A stretch of DNA of 64,000 nt from Megalonaias nervosa (taxonomy: Eukaryota > Mollusca > Bivalvia > Unionida > Unionidae), in the NCBI GenBank assembly GCA_016617855.1, contig JAECUM010001809.1, forward strand, positions 62,001-126,000, read 5' to 3'. Below, one piece after another: positions 37,782 through 49,039 of the stretch; the first letter of the stretch is position 1; each line of letters starts with the position of its first letter. The translations under genes were made by a program, and so were the position numbers. The notes beneath the pieces were generated by a model that had not been told where the DNA came from, did not search any database, and saw nothing but the letters and a program-made list of their open reading frames with translations.

Positions 37782-38883
37782 CTGAGAGGCAGGACACAAT
37801 CTGTACAGATGTTGTATCAACAAGCTGTTGGTAGTCAGATGCCTGCAGTAAATTCATTTGTCCTGTGTGGCAATTGCTGGCATTCAACAGGTATGAAGAA
37901 ACTTTGCTACCTCTGTAAATCTGATTTTGATCATGTGCTTTATGTTTGTAACAAGTAATGTAGTTTAATATATTTCTTGTAGGAAGAAACAAAGATATAT
38001 GATTCTCTTTGTGTATTCTTTTGCCAGTATAATCTGTAATAACCTTGTAACGATCTTCATAGAGACACCTGCTGGTAAAAGTGTTCTCTGGCTCAAAACT
38101 TGCAAGGACATTGTTTTGTAACCATGACAACTGCAATCTCTGCAAGGAGTTAATTTGATTCCTTGAGGACATCAACCTTTTAATCCCCAATGGAATTTCT
38201 GACTTTTCATCTTCTGAAATTTGGCTGGCAGCTTTAAGGCAAAGCTGCACAAGAGATGGTACTGGATTCTGAAGAGTGACTCCATCATCATTTGCTTCAG
38301 AAATATCATTCTCTAGGTCAAATAAATTACTTATCACAAACAAATCATTGATATATTCACATTTCATTTCCTGCCTTCGTTTTCTTTTCTGTTTTTTGCT
38401 GGGTCTACGTTTTCTTTCTGATGGATAAGTATTACCAGTATTACATGCTCCAATGGATGAGAAAACATCATTGCTTGTTCTTGTTGTCTCAAAACTCTCC
38501 TCTGTCCCAGTAGATGCATCATCCTCAATAATTTCAACATCTTCAGGGGCTGAATAATACTCACTTTCTTCAGATTCAGTACTGCTGTTAGTCTCAACAG
38601 AAAGTGTGTCAACAGACAATTTATCCATAGAGTCTGTTGATGTTATGGTGTGAACACTAGAGTTTTGACTCAGAGATTCAGTTTCATCTTTCCCCTTGAG
38701 ATCTGAACCAGTTTTTTCATCCTTCAAGCCTTCAGTCCTTTTTCTCCTTTGTATTTTCTTTGCTGTGATTTGTTCCTCATCAGATATCTTACTAAATTCC
38801 CAGGAAATCATGCGGGCAAACCCTGGCCTCTGTAATCTTTGTGTGATGAGACACTGCAGATCCTTTAATTCACATTCCTCCAT
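37782..38883 (-). CDS. host gene start exon, acidic/serine-rich protein, unidentified
   Basis: An 1,102-bp coding exon, the longest host frame in the window. The ATG at 38,883 sits in a good context (A at -3, G at +4) and has an in-frame TGA 18 nt upstream, so it is the natural start. A strong acceptor (tctctttttcctcag, exon from about 38,960) would make the first bases 5' UTR. The product starts MEECELKDLQCLITQRLQR. Residues 60-160 are rich in Ser, Thr, Glu and Asp, followed by a lysine/arginine cluster (ERKRRPSKKQKRKRR), possibly a nuclear localisation signal, and a helical C-terminal part. The exon ends at a perfect donor (CTCAG|GTAAGA) in phase 1, matching the exon at 35,427. No homologous family is recognised. 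Confidence 0.8.
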
Positions 38884-38969
38884 TATGACAGTAGGCTGTC
38901 ACACATTCAATACCTTCAACAACACAGAAATACATTAGATCAATTTCATACCTGAGGAAAAAGAGAAAA

Positions 38970-41717
38970 TGGTTCTGTTAAAAAAGTCAAATGAGCTGGC
39001 AAGCTGATATGTTTGAAGTGTAGTTTTCACAAATGAAAAATAAAAATTTCCCAACCAAAAATGAACTTACTTGGTTGGAAAGACAAGGGTACAATTTTCA
39101 ATTCTTTCACTAGGGTAAAAGGTCACCTCACTTTAAATTTAACAATCTGCTGTTGTTAAATGAATTAATGTTCTTTGTGTGCAGGTTGTGAGTTCAAAGA
39201 TGGCTATATGCTTATGTTTATTCAGAATGGTTTATCTTCTGAAAAAATTATTGGAATTCTTTATCTTTACATTATTAAAATTTACATTTTTGTCAGCACA
39301 ACACTGACATTAAACACATGCATGCATCCATCCATACACTCTATATCCAAAAGTTTACATTAGTTTGTATTTTTTTTATAATAAAGTTGCTGCTATAGGG
39401 AAACAAATGCGTGGATACTCTGCGAACTTGGGATTTCCTTACTCTAGCTGAGTGTTATACCTACATGAGCTATCTTCAACTTTAAATCCAAATATGTGGT
39501 ACCTCACTATAAAGCCTCTCATTATACCACTACCTTTTTAAAACACAAGTCATGTATCCCACTAAACTGGTAAATTTTTGCAAATCATTGGTACTTCATT
39601 TAAATTTGGTTCTTGGTAATGAGAACCAATTTTAATGCGATATTACATCATTAAATATCTTGTTTCTGTGTTTTAATTCACTGTTAAAACACAGCCCTGT
39701 GTTTTAATGCATTGTTAAAACACAGCCTGTTGGAACATTCCTCAGTAAGATTCTGTCACTCAGAACATGACTGATTTTTATGGTTCTGATGAGCAGCATT
39801 ATAAAGACTGGGCACTGCGCTCTCTAAGAATCCACTTGGCAGACATCATCTAAAGTCAGCTTTCTGACTGAATCATAACCCACCTTCTTATTTCTTTTTT
39901 AAAATGAGATAAATATACAATATATTATTTTCTAAATGGCACCATTTTCATTTAGGACCAACTAAGTATCATAAGAAGTCTTTTAGCAAAAACCCATGTT
40001 GATCTGACGATCCATTCAAGGTCCCCAGGACATAGCATATTTTGATACGTTTCCTGGTGATTTTTTCATCTAATAAAAATATACTACACAAAAAGCTTTG
40101 TCCACACAATGGCATCTTTAGCAATAACTGACAGATTATCTGCCCCAGTTAGTACATATACTGAAGTTGAAAAATGTGCTTAATAAGACCTCATTTGCAT
40201 TATGCAACTCCTCAGCAACACAACACTAAATTGTATTGTCAGGGGTTTATCTAGGACGGTATGTGATTTCATAAGGGTAAAATAAAAGATCTTTACTGAA
40301 GTCTTTGTTTTATCAACATCTTTAATCAAGCATCTGTTGTATGTATTGCTAAGAGAGTTATACATATGCCTTTCATTTAATAATGTCAATGTTTTGATCA
40401 TAAAAATTAGATCTGTTGGCATTTGTCTTTAATAAGTAAATTAGTGCAAGTAATCAACAATAATTATCAATTAAGTTCAATTAGTTGTATATATTCACAG
40501 TTATTCAGATGAGGATTAATTTTAGATGAGGATTAATATTAAAAAACTTTCAGTATCCACAGTAATCTTGAATCAGCTTTATTTGCAATGTTTTTGGAAT
40601 ATGTCCTGCAATTAACTCACCTGTTATGTGAGAGAGGCCTTGAATGTGACTTCAGAATGAACCTGATAAGGTAAGTGAAAGTCAAGGCCTAAGAAAAGAA
40701 TGACAGATTGGGAAGAGAAATTCTCTTCATTAAGAAAAAAAAACAATTTTAGAGATATATGTGTTATTTGTTCCTGGTATACAGAATGCAGAATGATGAA
40801 CTCTTTCATCAAAGTACTAATTTGCAGTTTTCCGCATTTACCCAACATGAGACAAACCCAGATCATATATATGCTGAGGCAGGGAGGACTGCTCTGCAGA
40901 AAAAAGCAACATAACTGATTCTGATTGGAGAGATCATAAGTGCAACAGTCTAACCCAAAGCCAGCAATTTCACAGTTCATATCATTAACCTCTGCTGATT
41001 TCATTTTAACTTTCAAAACAATGAAGAAATACAAATTTTCATGTATGCTGCCTTCCAGAAATGAAACATATAATGTCAGGTGTAACCACTATTTACCATA
41101 TGTAAGTTGACTTTTATCTTTGTAATAAATAATTATTAAATGAATACATTTCACGATTCTCACATTTGCAAAACTAAAATCCCTTGACAGTTTGCCTGTC
41201 TGCCTCTTTTCATTTCCTTTTTCCCCCGCAGTATAAATACATATTTAAGCAAAATATCAATCATTCACAACAAAAAAATGGTTTTGTTCACCAACATCAC
41301 AAATGCAGATCAGTGTTCTTGGATCCTTTATCTGCCTTTCCAATGAAGAAAAAATATATCTCACTTTCAATACAGCATTAAAATCTTGTACTGTTCCTAA
41401 TTTTACATAAAAAATGTAAAACTGGTGTTAAATTGTCCTACTGTATAAAATGTACCTTGCAACATATTTAATTCTTGCACTGAGGCTGTGACTATGATTT
41501 TGTTAGGGACTCTCAGAGTTTTCCTTGCAACTCTCTGCATTCATAACCAAGAGACCTTTACTCCCAATATTTAAAACCAAAGAAGTCCCTGATAAAACAG
41601 GAATAAAAAAGTCTACACTTTATTTCTTGACTTTTTATGATTTGGTGGATTTTGTCACTGTGCTTTTATCTCCCTTCATTTAAATGGTGTGTGTTACAGT
41701 GGTAAGTATCTTCCATG

Positions 41718-41752
<35 letters not shown>

Positions 41753-42350
41753 CCACATACATTAAAAAATAACATGCATTTAAAGTGTTGGTATAATGCA
41801 ATTTGATATACCAGTACTATTGGTATATCAAATTGTGATCTGCCCATGGCGCAATAATACACATATATAAACATTCTCTCGAGCGTCTGCAGTTGATTCT
41901 AGATCAATGATCAATTTACAAACATTAGTCACTAGTGACGTATGAAAATAACGATGAAAAGTATTAATAATCCCCGTTTTCTAAATGAATTTAATATGGT
42001 ACACATTTTCATCACAATCCTTTCTGCTTTCTGTTCTCCCCTCCCCTCTCATGCATAATGGACAAACTGCGCAGAAATGTGGAGTGAGAGAGAAAAGGAA
42101 TTTGGGCTGGATTAAAACCTTGAAATAGAAATTACACCAAGTAACCTACAAGAATATGGTTCGTCGTAACGATACATGTGCACTTTCCTTGGGATTTATC
42201 AACAGTGTTTATCAATGATACAATGTTGCAAACCAGCAAATTCCTCGGTTACGTGGTACACATACTGTGATATATTTAATGTTATGTTTTGTTTTGTTTT
42301 TTCTTAAACATACCATAATGTTCTAAAAAATCGATCATTATTATTTAAAT
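38970..42350. other. upstream intergenic or intronic, short repeats only
   Basis: No exon is supported. Small inverted repeats are present: ctgtgttttaa...ttaaaacacag twice in tandem (39,664-39,727) and caatttgatatacca...tggtatatcaaattg (41,797-41,834). A (GT)n(AT)n microsatellite is at 41,718-41,752. Confidence 0.5.
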
Positions 42351-42367
42351 ATGAAAATGTCCAAAGC

Positions 42368-42393
42368 TCTCTCTCTCTCTCTCTCTCTCTCTT
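42368..42393 (+). repeat. (CT)n microsatellite
   Basis: A pure CT run. Confidence 0.95.
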
Positions 42394-42479
42394 GACCATC
42401 GTAGCAGGATACGGGCTAAAATCTATGAAATGGCGAACGTAGAGGATTTTCCGACAATATCTCTGGACTTATGAATGAT

Positions 42480-42510
42480 GGTAAAAGTTAAGTCAAACCG
42501 ACCAGAGGAT

Positions 42511-42544
<34 letters not shown>

Positions 42545-42566
42545 GACAGAGTTTTAAAGTCAAACT

Positions 42567-42618
<52 letters not shown>

Positions 42619-42637
42619 AAAGTTTTGAAGTCAAACC

Positions 42638-42675
<38 letters not shown>
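42480..42675 (+). repeat. composite (GA)n/(GACA)n repeat in about 80-bp units
   Basis: A segment gtcaaaccgaccagag followed by GA and GACA runs occurs three times, so the microsatellite lies inside a larger tandem unit. Arg-Glu repeat frames through it are not genes. Confidence 0.9.
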
Positions 42676-42678
<3 letters not shown>

Positions 42679-43140
42679 GGTCAGATGTACTGTTGCTAAA
42701 GCAGAATAATGACTTAGATCAACTGTAAATATATTAAAATATTTTAATTACCTCTTGTTGGTTCGTCAGTTGGCTTAGTTTCTATTTCACATTAATTTCC
42801 ATGCGCCGGTATCTGAATGGCTTAGCTATCCAAGTGTTGCTACTGCACTACTTTTATCATTAAAACCATCTTTCATGTTTAAATCGTAAGTGTGTATTAT
42901 ATTGATTTAATCAATGTGGAGAAAAAAAGAAACCAAGAAAAGAAAACAATCAACTTATCAATATGCAGAGGTGATTGTAAATAGCCACTACAGGCATAGA
43001 ACTACATTTTGTAGCAGACACACTCGGGGATGTGAGGAGTTCATTCAGTAGGTCAATACATGGCTGCCTGTAGTAAATCTGAACACCGTTCAAAGGTCAA
43101 ATATATGTATTTGTATGTGATATAAACAAAATATATGTAC

Positions 43141-43274
43141 AGTATGTACGCTGTATCAATGATATACCACGAGATGTATAAATTTTTCATTAAAAGGAAA
43201 CTCAGCAAGCTTCGTTTCCTTTTAATGAAAAATGTATACATCTCGTGGTATATCATTGATACAGCTTACATACT
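43141..43274. repeat. near-perfect palindrome, about 61-bp arms
   Basis: The arms 43,141-43,201 and 43,213-43,274 are reverse complements except for two or three mismatches or indels, with an approximately 11-nt loop containing aagctt. It is followed directly by a (TA)n tract (43,277-43,331). It is non-coding; the open frames on both strands across it are mirror images. Confidence 0.92.
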
Positions 43275-43276
43275 AT

Positions 43277-43278
43277 AC

Positions 43279-43331
<53 letters not shown>
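43277..43331 (+). repeat. (TA)n microsatellite
   Basis: An alternating TA run next to the palindrome. Confidence 0.95.
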
Positions 43332-43631
43332 CACTAGGTTAAATGCCCATCCTAGGACGGGAATTAAAAAAAATTAAAAAAAATATTAAAAAAACAAAAA
43401 AACTGGGATGAGCAAGTTTAAAAGAAAGTCTGAAGATGAAAATACAAAAAGGTATTTTAACAAATTTGGATGCCGCTGTGAGTTTTTAACTAATGAACTC
43501 TTGTTTAGCAAGTGTTACAAACAGAAAGAAAGACAAATATGGATGTTTATATATGATACTATTACATGTACTTACTTTTCTTTAACTGTGGTCTACATAA
43601 TCATCACTGACCTGCAGTTTATCATCTACAT

Positions 43632-43935
43632 TAAGATGCTTTATGTATTGACAACTACATTAAGATGCTCTATCTACTGACAACTACATTAAGATGCTCT
43701 ATCTATTGACAACTACATTAAGAAGCTCTATCTGTTGACAACTACATTAAGATGCTCTATCTGTTGACAACTACATTAAGATGCTCTATCTATTTACAAC
43801 TACATTATGATGCTCTATCTATTGACAACTACATTAAGATGCTCTATCTATTGACAACTACATTATGATGCTCTATCTATTTACAACTACATTATGATGC
43901 TCTATCTATTGACAACTACATTAAGATGCTCCATA
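43632..43935 (+). repeat. 29-bp minisatellite, left part
   Basis: About ten copies of ttgacaactacattaagatg + ctctatcta with few substitutions. The array is interrupted by the transposon at 43,938-45,509 and continues at 45,512. Confidence 0.93.
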
Positions 43936-43937
43936 TA

Positions 43938-45509
43938 CACCACTCCCTCGATAACTCGCGCACAACGGGATCCACAAACATAGACCGCGCTATAAGCGAG
44001 GGCGCGAGTTACCGAGGGACCTCGAAAACTTGAAAAAAAAAATGCTTGGACATCGAGAAAACATGGGGGGGTGTCGGGGTTAGGGAACTTCGCTGTTTAA
44101 TGACTGAATCCTCATTTAACATTCATGTCCATAATAATTTTTAATAACGCACTTTTTCTAATGAAGGTGCTCATTATTCTGTTTAAATAACATTTATTTT
44201 CAAAATGTCCAACATGTGAAAAATCGTTCCAACTGGTTTCAGCAACCATTACGTTTACATGAAAATGTGTGCATTACGTCACTGCTTTTTGTTTTCATGA
44301 TGAGTCTGGTTCCTGGAGTGGTATTGCATTGTGTCCTACCAAACTGGGAGTGAAAAGAGCAGGGAACTAGACTAACTGTTGATACACCACCAAACAAGAT
44401 TCCTTTTGTTCAAAAAGCAAGCGAAATTTTCGTGAAACAATCGTCTACGTCGAATCTCAATTTTTGTGCTGTTCAATTAGTACAGTACTGATATTGTGAT
44501 TTCATTGGAAGTAATAATGAAACTTTTTATCATTCTTGAGGATATCTCAAAGTGCCAGTTCAAGAATTCTCTGAAACTCACTTGCCCACAAGGGTCCATA
44601 TCTGTGAAACCAAGTTCTTTATTTTACGAAGTATAGTATTCTTTTTGCTTGGTTGTCGTGCTATCTTTGATCAGTTACCAATGAGTCAGTTAATTTAAGG
44701 CAGTTTATGTTACATACACAATAACATTTATAACAGTGTTCAACTGATCAACTGAAGTGAGTTCACCCGACATATGACTGGGGCAGCTAGATTTTAAGTT
44801 TGTAGGATTTTCGTGTCTTTTAACTTTTCTTTTATTCACCTCCATTATTTGATTCAAAAGACATAATTAACGTGATAATACAAAGGAGGCCAGCTTTTAA
44901 TTCAGTGCAACAATGCAACAAATACTTCTGCAAGTCAGTTATCAAAACACGGTCGGTACCTAAATAGGTTCTCAGAGAAATGCTCGCGGACATAGCTGTT
45001 ACAGTAGATTGACACATTTTACGTTTAATTACAAGAGGACACATTGCATTTATGATGATTACACTTAAAAGGAACTAGAAGATAGAACTAGAACACAAAT
45101 TTCAATTGATAAAAAAATTATTTAATTGGTATTTATTTATTAAAGCACTGCCTCCACTCGGCGTAAGTGACATTTTCATTGATCGAAGTTTCCTTACACA
45201 TCATTAATTACGGTGTGCTAGGAATGTCACTTGGAAAGAAAATGTAAAAAAAAAACTATGACTTATTTTTAAATTTGGTAGTTCATAATGTTGATTAAAA
45301 TTTCCAGGTCCTATCTACTGTTTTCGACAACAAAACGAGCGAGATATCAAAGTTTTGTATTTAATTTTGATCGCGATTTCCATAAAGTTCATAAAATAGG
45401 GATCTATTTTTGGGGTAATTTCTGGTTTTATAAAATGGGATCCACGCCTGACCCCGCGTTATAAGCAGGTTCGCGAGTTACCAGGGCGCGAGTTATCGAG
45501 GGAGTGGTG
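43938..45509 (+). mobile_element. 1,572-bp Tigger/pogo-like non-autonomous transposon
   Basis: Perfect 24-bp terminal inverted repeats (43,938-43,961 and 45,486-45,509, starting CACCACTCCCTCGATAACTC) are flanked by a TA duplication at 43,936-43,937 and 45,510-45,511. A subterminal gcgagttaccgaggg / gcgagttaccagggcgcg repeat is present at both ends. TA target site and the (CCCTCG...AACTCGCG) style of terminus fit the Tc1/mariner superfamily, Tigger/pogo branch. No transposase frame is present, so it depends on an enzyme supplied elsewhere. It interrupts a minisatellite exactly at a TA within the unit. A diverged inverted relative lies at 33.5-34.6 kb. Confidence 0.88.
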
Positions 45510-45511
45510 TA

Positions 45512-45585
45512 CTGACAACTACATTAACATGCTCCATCTACTGACAATTACATTAAGATGCTCCATCAACTGACAACTACATTTT
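45512..45585 (+). repeat. 29-bp minisatellite, right part
   Basis: Two to three further units (ctgacaactacattaacatg ctccatcta) continue the array in register after the transposon. Confidence 0.9.
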
Positions 45586-45589
45586 TCCA

Positions 45590-46300
45590 ACTTAAAAAAG
45601 TTAGCACACACAGCAAGGTATGGTTTGAAAATTGTAAAGTATTACAGGATTAAATTATTCTCAGCTAGACTGTAAGTGTGCCAGATAAATACTTTCTCAG
45701 ACAAAGGGTGGAGAATGACTCAATGGATCAGAAATTGATCATTAATAACCAATTTAACCAAAGGATGCCTTGGAATATTTCATTTGCTTTTATGAGACAA
45801 TTCCATCAACCTTGATAATGCACATCTATGCACACTGCACAATAAACCTACACCTATTACTGAGGTCTTATATTCTACTATTGACAAAACATTTTAGCAG
45901 TGAATGTTTATGCCTGACCCAGGCTCAAACCCAGCACATGTCAGATCTTTACTATCTAAGCTGTACTTAAGTCAATGCCCATGTGCTGCTGATTTCTGTC
46001 CAAAACAATGTTTAATTTAATTCAGATATCACTGTCATGCATACCTGCCAGAACACATCAATAGAATTTTTTCTACCAACTCTCTTATGTTTGGAAAGCA
46101 TGATGTTCAATAACCTGAGTCAAAAAGAAATTTTTAAAAAGAGAGTGAGAGATCATTCTCAACACCAAGATGTATGCTCTAACACGAATAAACAGTAAAA
46201 AGTGGTGCTAAATGCTCCTTTGTACAATGTTGCTTATTTGAATCACAAACATTGACCACACTCTGGGACCTATAAATATTTTCTAAGTCTAAAAATAAAA
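45590..46300. other. no feature
   Basis: AT-rich sequence with no exon, RNA gene or recognisable repeat. Confidence 0.45.
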
Positions 46301-46309
46301 CACTAAGAT

Positions 46310-46475
46310 TCGGCGAATGTGGAAATGTGAGAAAGCTTGCCAGTAGCTTCTCGTGGGTCAGTGGTTCTTTCCGTGGATTTCCCGGTTTCTTCATCCACCA
46401 TTGATACTGGCCGCCATGTATAGCCTATCGTGTGCTGAAAAATGGTGTTAAGCCCCACAACAACAACAACAATAA
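46310..46475 (+). repeat. tRNA-Leu-like SINE, 5' truncated, plus orientation
   Basis: Starts within the body (attcggcgaatgtggaaatg), contains tggccgccatgtatagccta and ends in an (AAC)n tail. It is the same family as 32.9 and 35.6 kb in the opposite orientation and lacks both promoter boxes. Confidence 0.85.
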
Positions 46476-46912
46476 ACATAAAAAACACTGTTTCAGGGGT
46501 CAGCAGGTTTGGTCTTTGCTTCAACATTTAAACAAAATCTAAAAATAAATGAATTAAATTTTCTTGAAAAAAATCAGTTACACAACAGAGAGTACATGAT
46601 AAATTGATTAAAACAGTTTGCATGAGAATGATTATTATTTTTATTTTAAAAACCCTGCTAACATACAAATGGTCAGAAACAGGTTAGGAACTGACCGTGT
46701 AATTTTCTGAGGATGGTGCAAGTTCTGGCTTTCAAACAGTTTTAAAGAAACCATATTTCATCGACTTATAACGACGAAAAATATTACAATGATATTATTA
46801 CCTGGAAATAATAATTTTCTTGAAAAGGAAGAAAAAAATATCCCGACTTGAAAGAAAAGCCTACACCCAACCCCGGAAACAAAAGTCCTTTAGGGAGGCG
46901 CGTTAGCACACT

Positions 46913-47003
46913 GGGGTTCGTTACAAATAAAATTAGGAGCCTAACCTGTAATAATGTTATATTATTACAGGTTAGGCTCCTAATTTTATTTGTAACGAAC
47001 CCC
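46913..47003. mobile_element. perfect palindrome with 43-bp arms, hAT-like MITE candidate
   Basis: The arms 46,913-46,955 and 46,961-47,003 are exact reverse complements around a 5-nt centre. Ends read ctGGGGTTCG...CGAACCCCtgt. The 11-bp sequence GCGTTAGCACA flanks both sides (46,900-46,910 and 47,007-47,017), as expected for a target duplication of about 8-11 bp. The termini and duplication suggest a hAT-type foldback MITE (inference). The perfect arms point to a recent insertion. Confidence 0.85.
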
Positions 47004-47149
47004 TGTGCGTTAGCACAGTCGCAGTCGGTAGACCGTCGTGCTCACACGGGCTTGTATCGTTGCTTGCAATTTATGTACTAATTATTATGACAATTTATAA
47101 TTATTATAAAGTACACATCTTACTTATAGGTAAATTGCAAGCAAATTTA

Positions 47150-47300
47150 CGAGCCCCCGTGGTCAAGCTTGTAATCCAGATAAATGGGTACGATACCCCG
47201 GCCCAACCTCGTTCAGTGGTTGGGTTGCTTGTGTTTTGCTGGTAAAGGCATTTAGGTCCCGCTTTCTTGGCATAATTGAGCCAGTGATGTATGGGCCATT
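47150..47300 (+). repeat. possible tRNA-derived SINE fragment
   Basis: agcccccgtggtcaagcttg resembles an A box, and gggtacgataccccgg resembles a B box and T stem. No tRNA fold can be completed. It is followed by an A/C-rich low-complexity stretch to 47,395. Confidence 0.35.
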
Positions 47301-47770
47301 CCCCCCCCCCCAAAAAAAATAATCCACAACCCTAAACAAAACCAAAAACACCCACACCCAAAAACAACAACGAAACCCCTCCCCCCCAAACCAAACGACA
47401 GGCTATATGCGCGTTTTGACATGTTAAACGAAGGAAACAAACCTGTCCTTCCTATTAAATATCGCAGAGTCGTCTGAAAATGTTTATGCTTGTCGAAGGA
47501 GCTGAAATGAGCTAAGTGAGGTTTGAATTTATAGGTACACCTCGGATATTGCACAACTGCACCTAAAGTTGATTAGATTGCTAACCGGTTTGTTTACTCA
47601 AGGGAGGTAATTCTTTTTTTTACCTCTGCTCTCACGATCGGAACAGCGATCGGCCATTTCCGTCAGGTCGTGAAGTAACTTTCTAGACTTAACGGAAAAG
47701 AACGAAAAAGTTATGATTGTTGCTATGAAAAACGATATTAGCTAAGTTCTTTTGATTTGTGCTCCTCGCA
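47300..47770. other. left junction zone of the Polinton-like element
   Basis: An A/C-rich low-complexity patch (47,300-47,395) is followed by sequence of rising CpG content. The duplicated element sequence begins at about 47,775. No Polinton terminal inverted repeat or 6-bp duplication could be identified, because the partner end is beyond the window. Confidence 0.4.
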
Positions 47771-47804
47771 GACTCAAAGTGAATCAATGCAACAGAGTTA
47801 GAAC

Positions 47805-48460
47805 ATGACGGAAACTAAAAAGACGACTAATTGGGGTGTACCAGCCGTGGCGAAAGGAGTGATGGCATATCAGCGGCTACCAAAGCAAACACGGTCCTAC
47901 TTCCAGAAGAGAACGATTTTAATTGGGATTTAGTGGATTTTCTCTCTTTTTCACAAGAATTTGTTCCTGTACCAGCACCTTCACCAGCATCTCCTTCTTT
48001 ACTGTACGTCGAGGATTTTAAACAGAGGCAGAAAGAAGAATTGGATGAATTTTTGCAACAGCAGAACGAAGCAGAACAAGCTTTTCTCCTTTAACAGCAA
48101 CAGCGTGAAGAGGAAGAAGCAAGAAGAAAACGGCAGGAAGAAGAAGAAACAGAGAAGAAACAAGGTCTAGGAGAGAAGGAGGACGGTCAAAGTCATACGG
48201 TGACGGTACTCTTAGACATTTTTGCAGAGTTAAGGAGTCTGAAACGACTGTATCAGACTTCTTTAATACGACCCAAGAGAAAAAGACCTTCCCGAGCCAA
48301 ACATTCCAACCCCGTCAACACGACTACTACACCTGAGATACCAGCACTAGTGATTTCTACTAAATCATCGACAGGAGCAGGTCCAGAAGTAGGCCTTGGC
48401 CTGTTGCAAAGGGATAAGGCAGTTAAAGCTTATTACTTCCCGTTCCTGATCTTTTTTTAA
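47805..48460 (+). pseudogene. coiled-coil gene of the Polinton, copy 1 (broken)
   Basis: First copy of a gene repeated at 49,879-50,505. The start MTETKKT is shared. A small indel near 47,855 then shifts the frame, and a nonsense change (TAA at about 48,093, where copy 2 has GAA) cuts the coiled-coil region, which starts FKQRQKEELDEFLQQQNEA. The C-terminal part, LLDIFAELRSLKRLYQTSLI with RPKRKRPSRAK, remains open to 48,460. The central segment is a Gln/Glu/Arg-rich coiled coil, and the tail has a basic cluster likely to be a nuclear localisation signal. Function is unknown; a DNA- or core-associated role is only a guess. A histone-type stem-loop follows 24 nt after the stop. Confidence 0.7.
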
Positions 48461-48483
48461 AAAATTTAACAAACATACACAGC

Positions 48484-48522
48484 GGCCCTTTTCAGGGCCA
48501 CCCATCTCTCTCGAAAAGAGAT
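48484..48522 (+). terminator. histone-type 3' stem-loop plus downstream purine block, copy 1
   Basis: GGCCCTTTTCAGGGCC at 48,484-48,499 forms a 6-bp stem with a 4-nt TTTC loop and is followed immediately by ACCCA. This is the arrangement of the metazoan replication-dependent histone mRNA 3' end bound by SLBP. TCGAAAAGAGAT at 48,511-48,522 is in the place and style of a histone downstream element (U7 snRNA pairing). It starts 24 nt after the stop codon of the coiled-coil gene, as in histone mRNAs. Confidence 0.85.
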
Positions 48523-48699
48523 AGTATTCATTTTGCCAAAATAATTTAAAACTCAAAATCCCTTTTTTGCCCATGATGGACGTGTGAGAGTACGTGAGTG
48601 TAGGTCCTTCTTCTAAAAAATCAAAACCAGGAGACACTTACGTTTTCTTTCTGTTATATTCTGGTACAAATGTACAATCCAATGCCACAACACATCACT

Positions 48700-49020
48700 T
48701 TAAAAAGTTCATTAGCTTCTTTTTATTTTTGTCTTTTCACTCTCCCTGTTTTCTTTTTCTTTTTTTTTTTTTTTTTTTTTTTTTAATTTCTTCATTTTTA
48801 CAAGTTTTCTTCTCTTCTTCCTCACTTTCTTCTCGTCTTCTTTTCATCTCTTTCTTGACGTGACTGGGTTCTTCCTTTTTGGAGGGTGCCTCTTCTTCCT
48901 GTTCTGAACCCCTCTCTCCCTCCTGCTCCTCTTGTTTCTTAGGGCAGTCTGAAGACTAATGTCCTTTCTCTTGACAATGATGAATGATCACAGGTATCTT
49001 GACTTTTATCTCTTTTGATA
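48700..49020 (-). pseudogene. truncated copy of the zinc-knuckle gene
   Basis: Minus-strand remnant matching the C-terminal half of the intact gene at 50,783-51,247: the second CCHC knuckle region (about 48,950-48,990, with the first Cys pair disrupted), the glutamate-rich linker and the lysine/arginine tail, the last containing a long T-run (48,760-48,783). Similarity stops at about 49,020, so the N-terminal half with the first knuckle and the start codon is missing. It is the convergent partner of copy 1 of the coiled-coil gene. Confidence 0.75.
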
Positions 49021-49039
49021 CCTGTCAATAGTGTAGTGG

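Noticed and set aside
42423..42700. Arg-Glu and Ser-Leu repeat frames
   Set aside because: Products of (GA)n and (CT)n microsatellites.
47252..47554. Gly/Phe-rich 100-codon frame on the minus strand
   Set aside because: Produced by the C- and A-rich low-complexity tract at 47,300-47,395.
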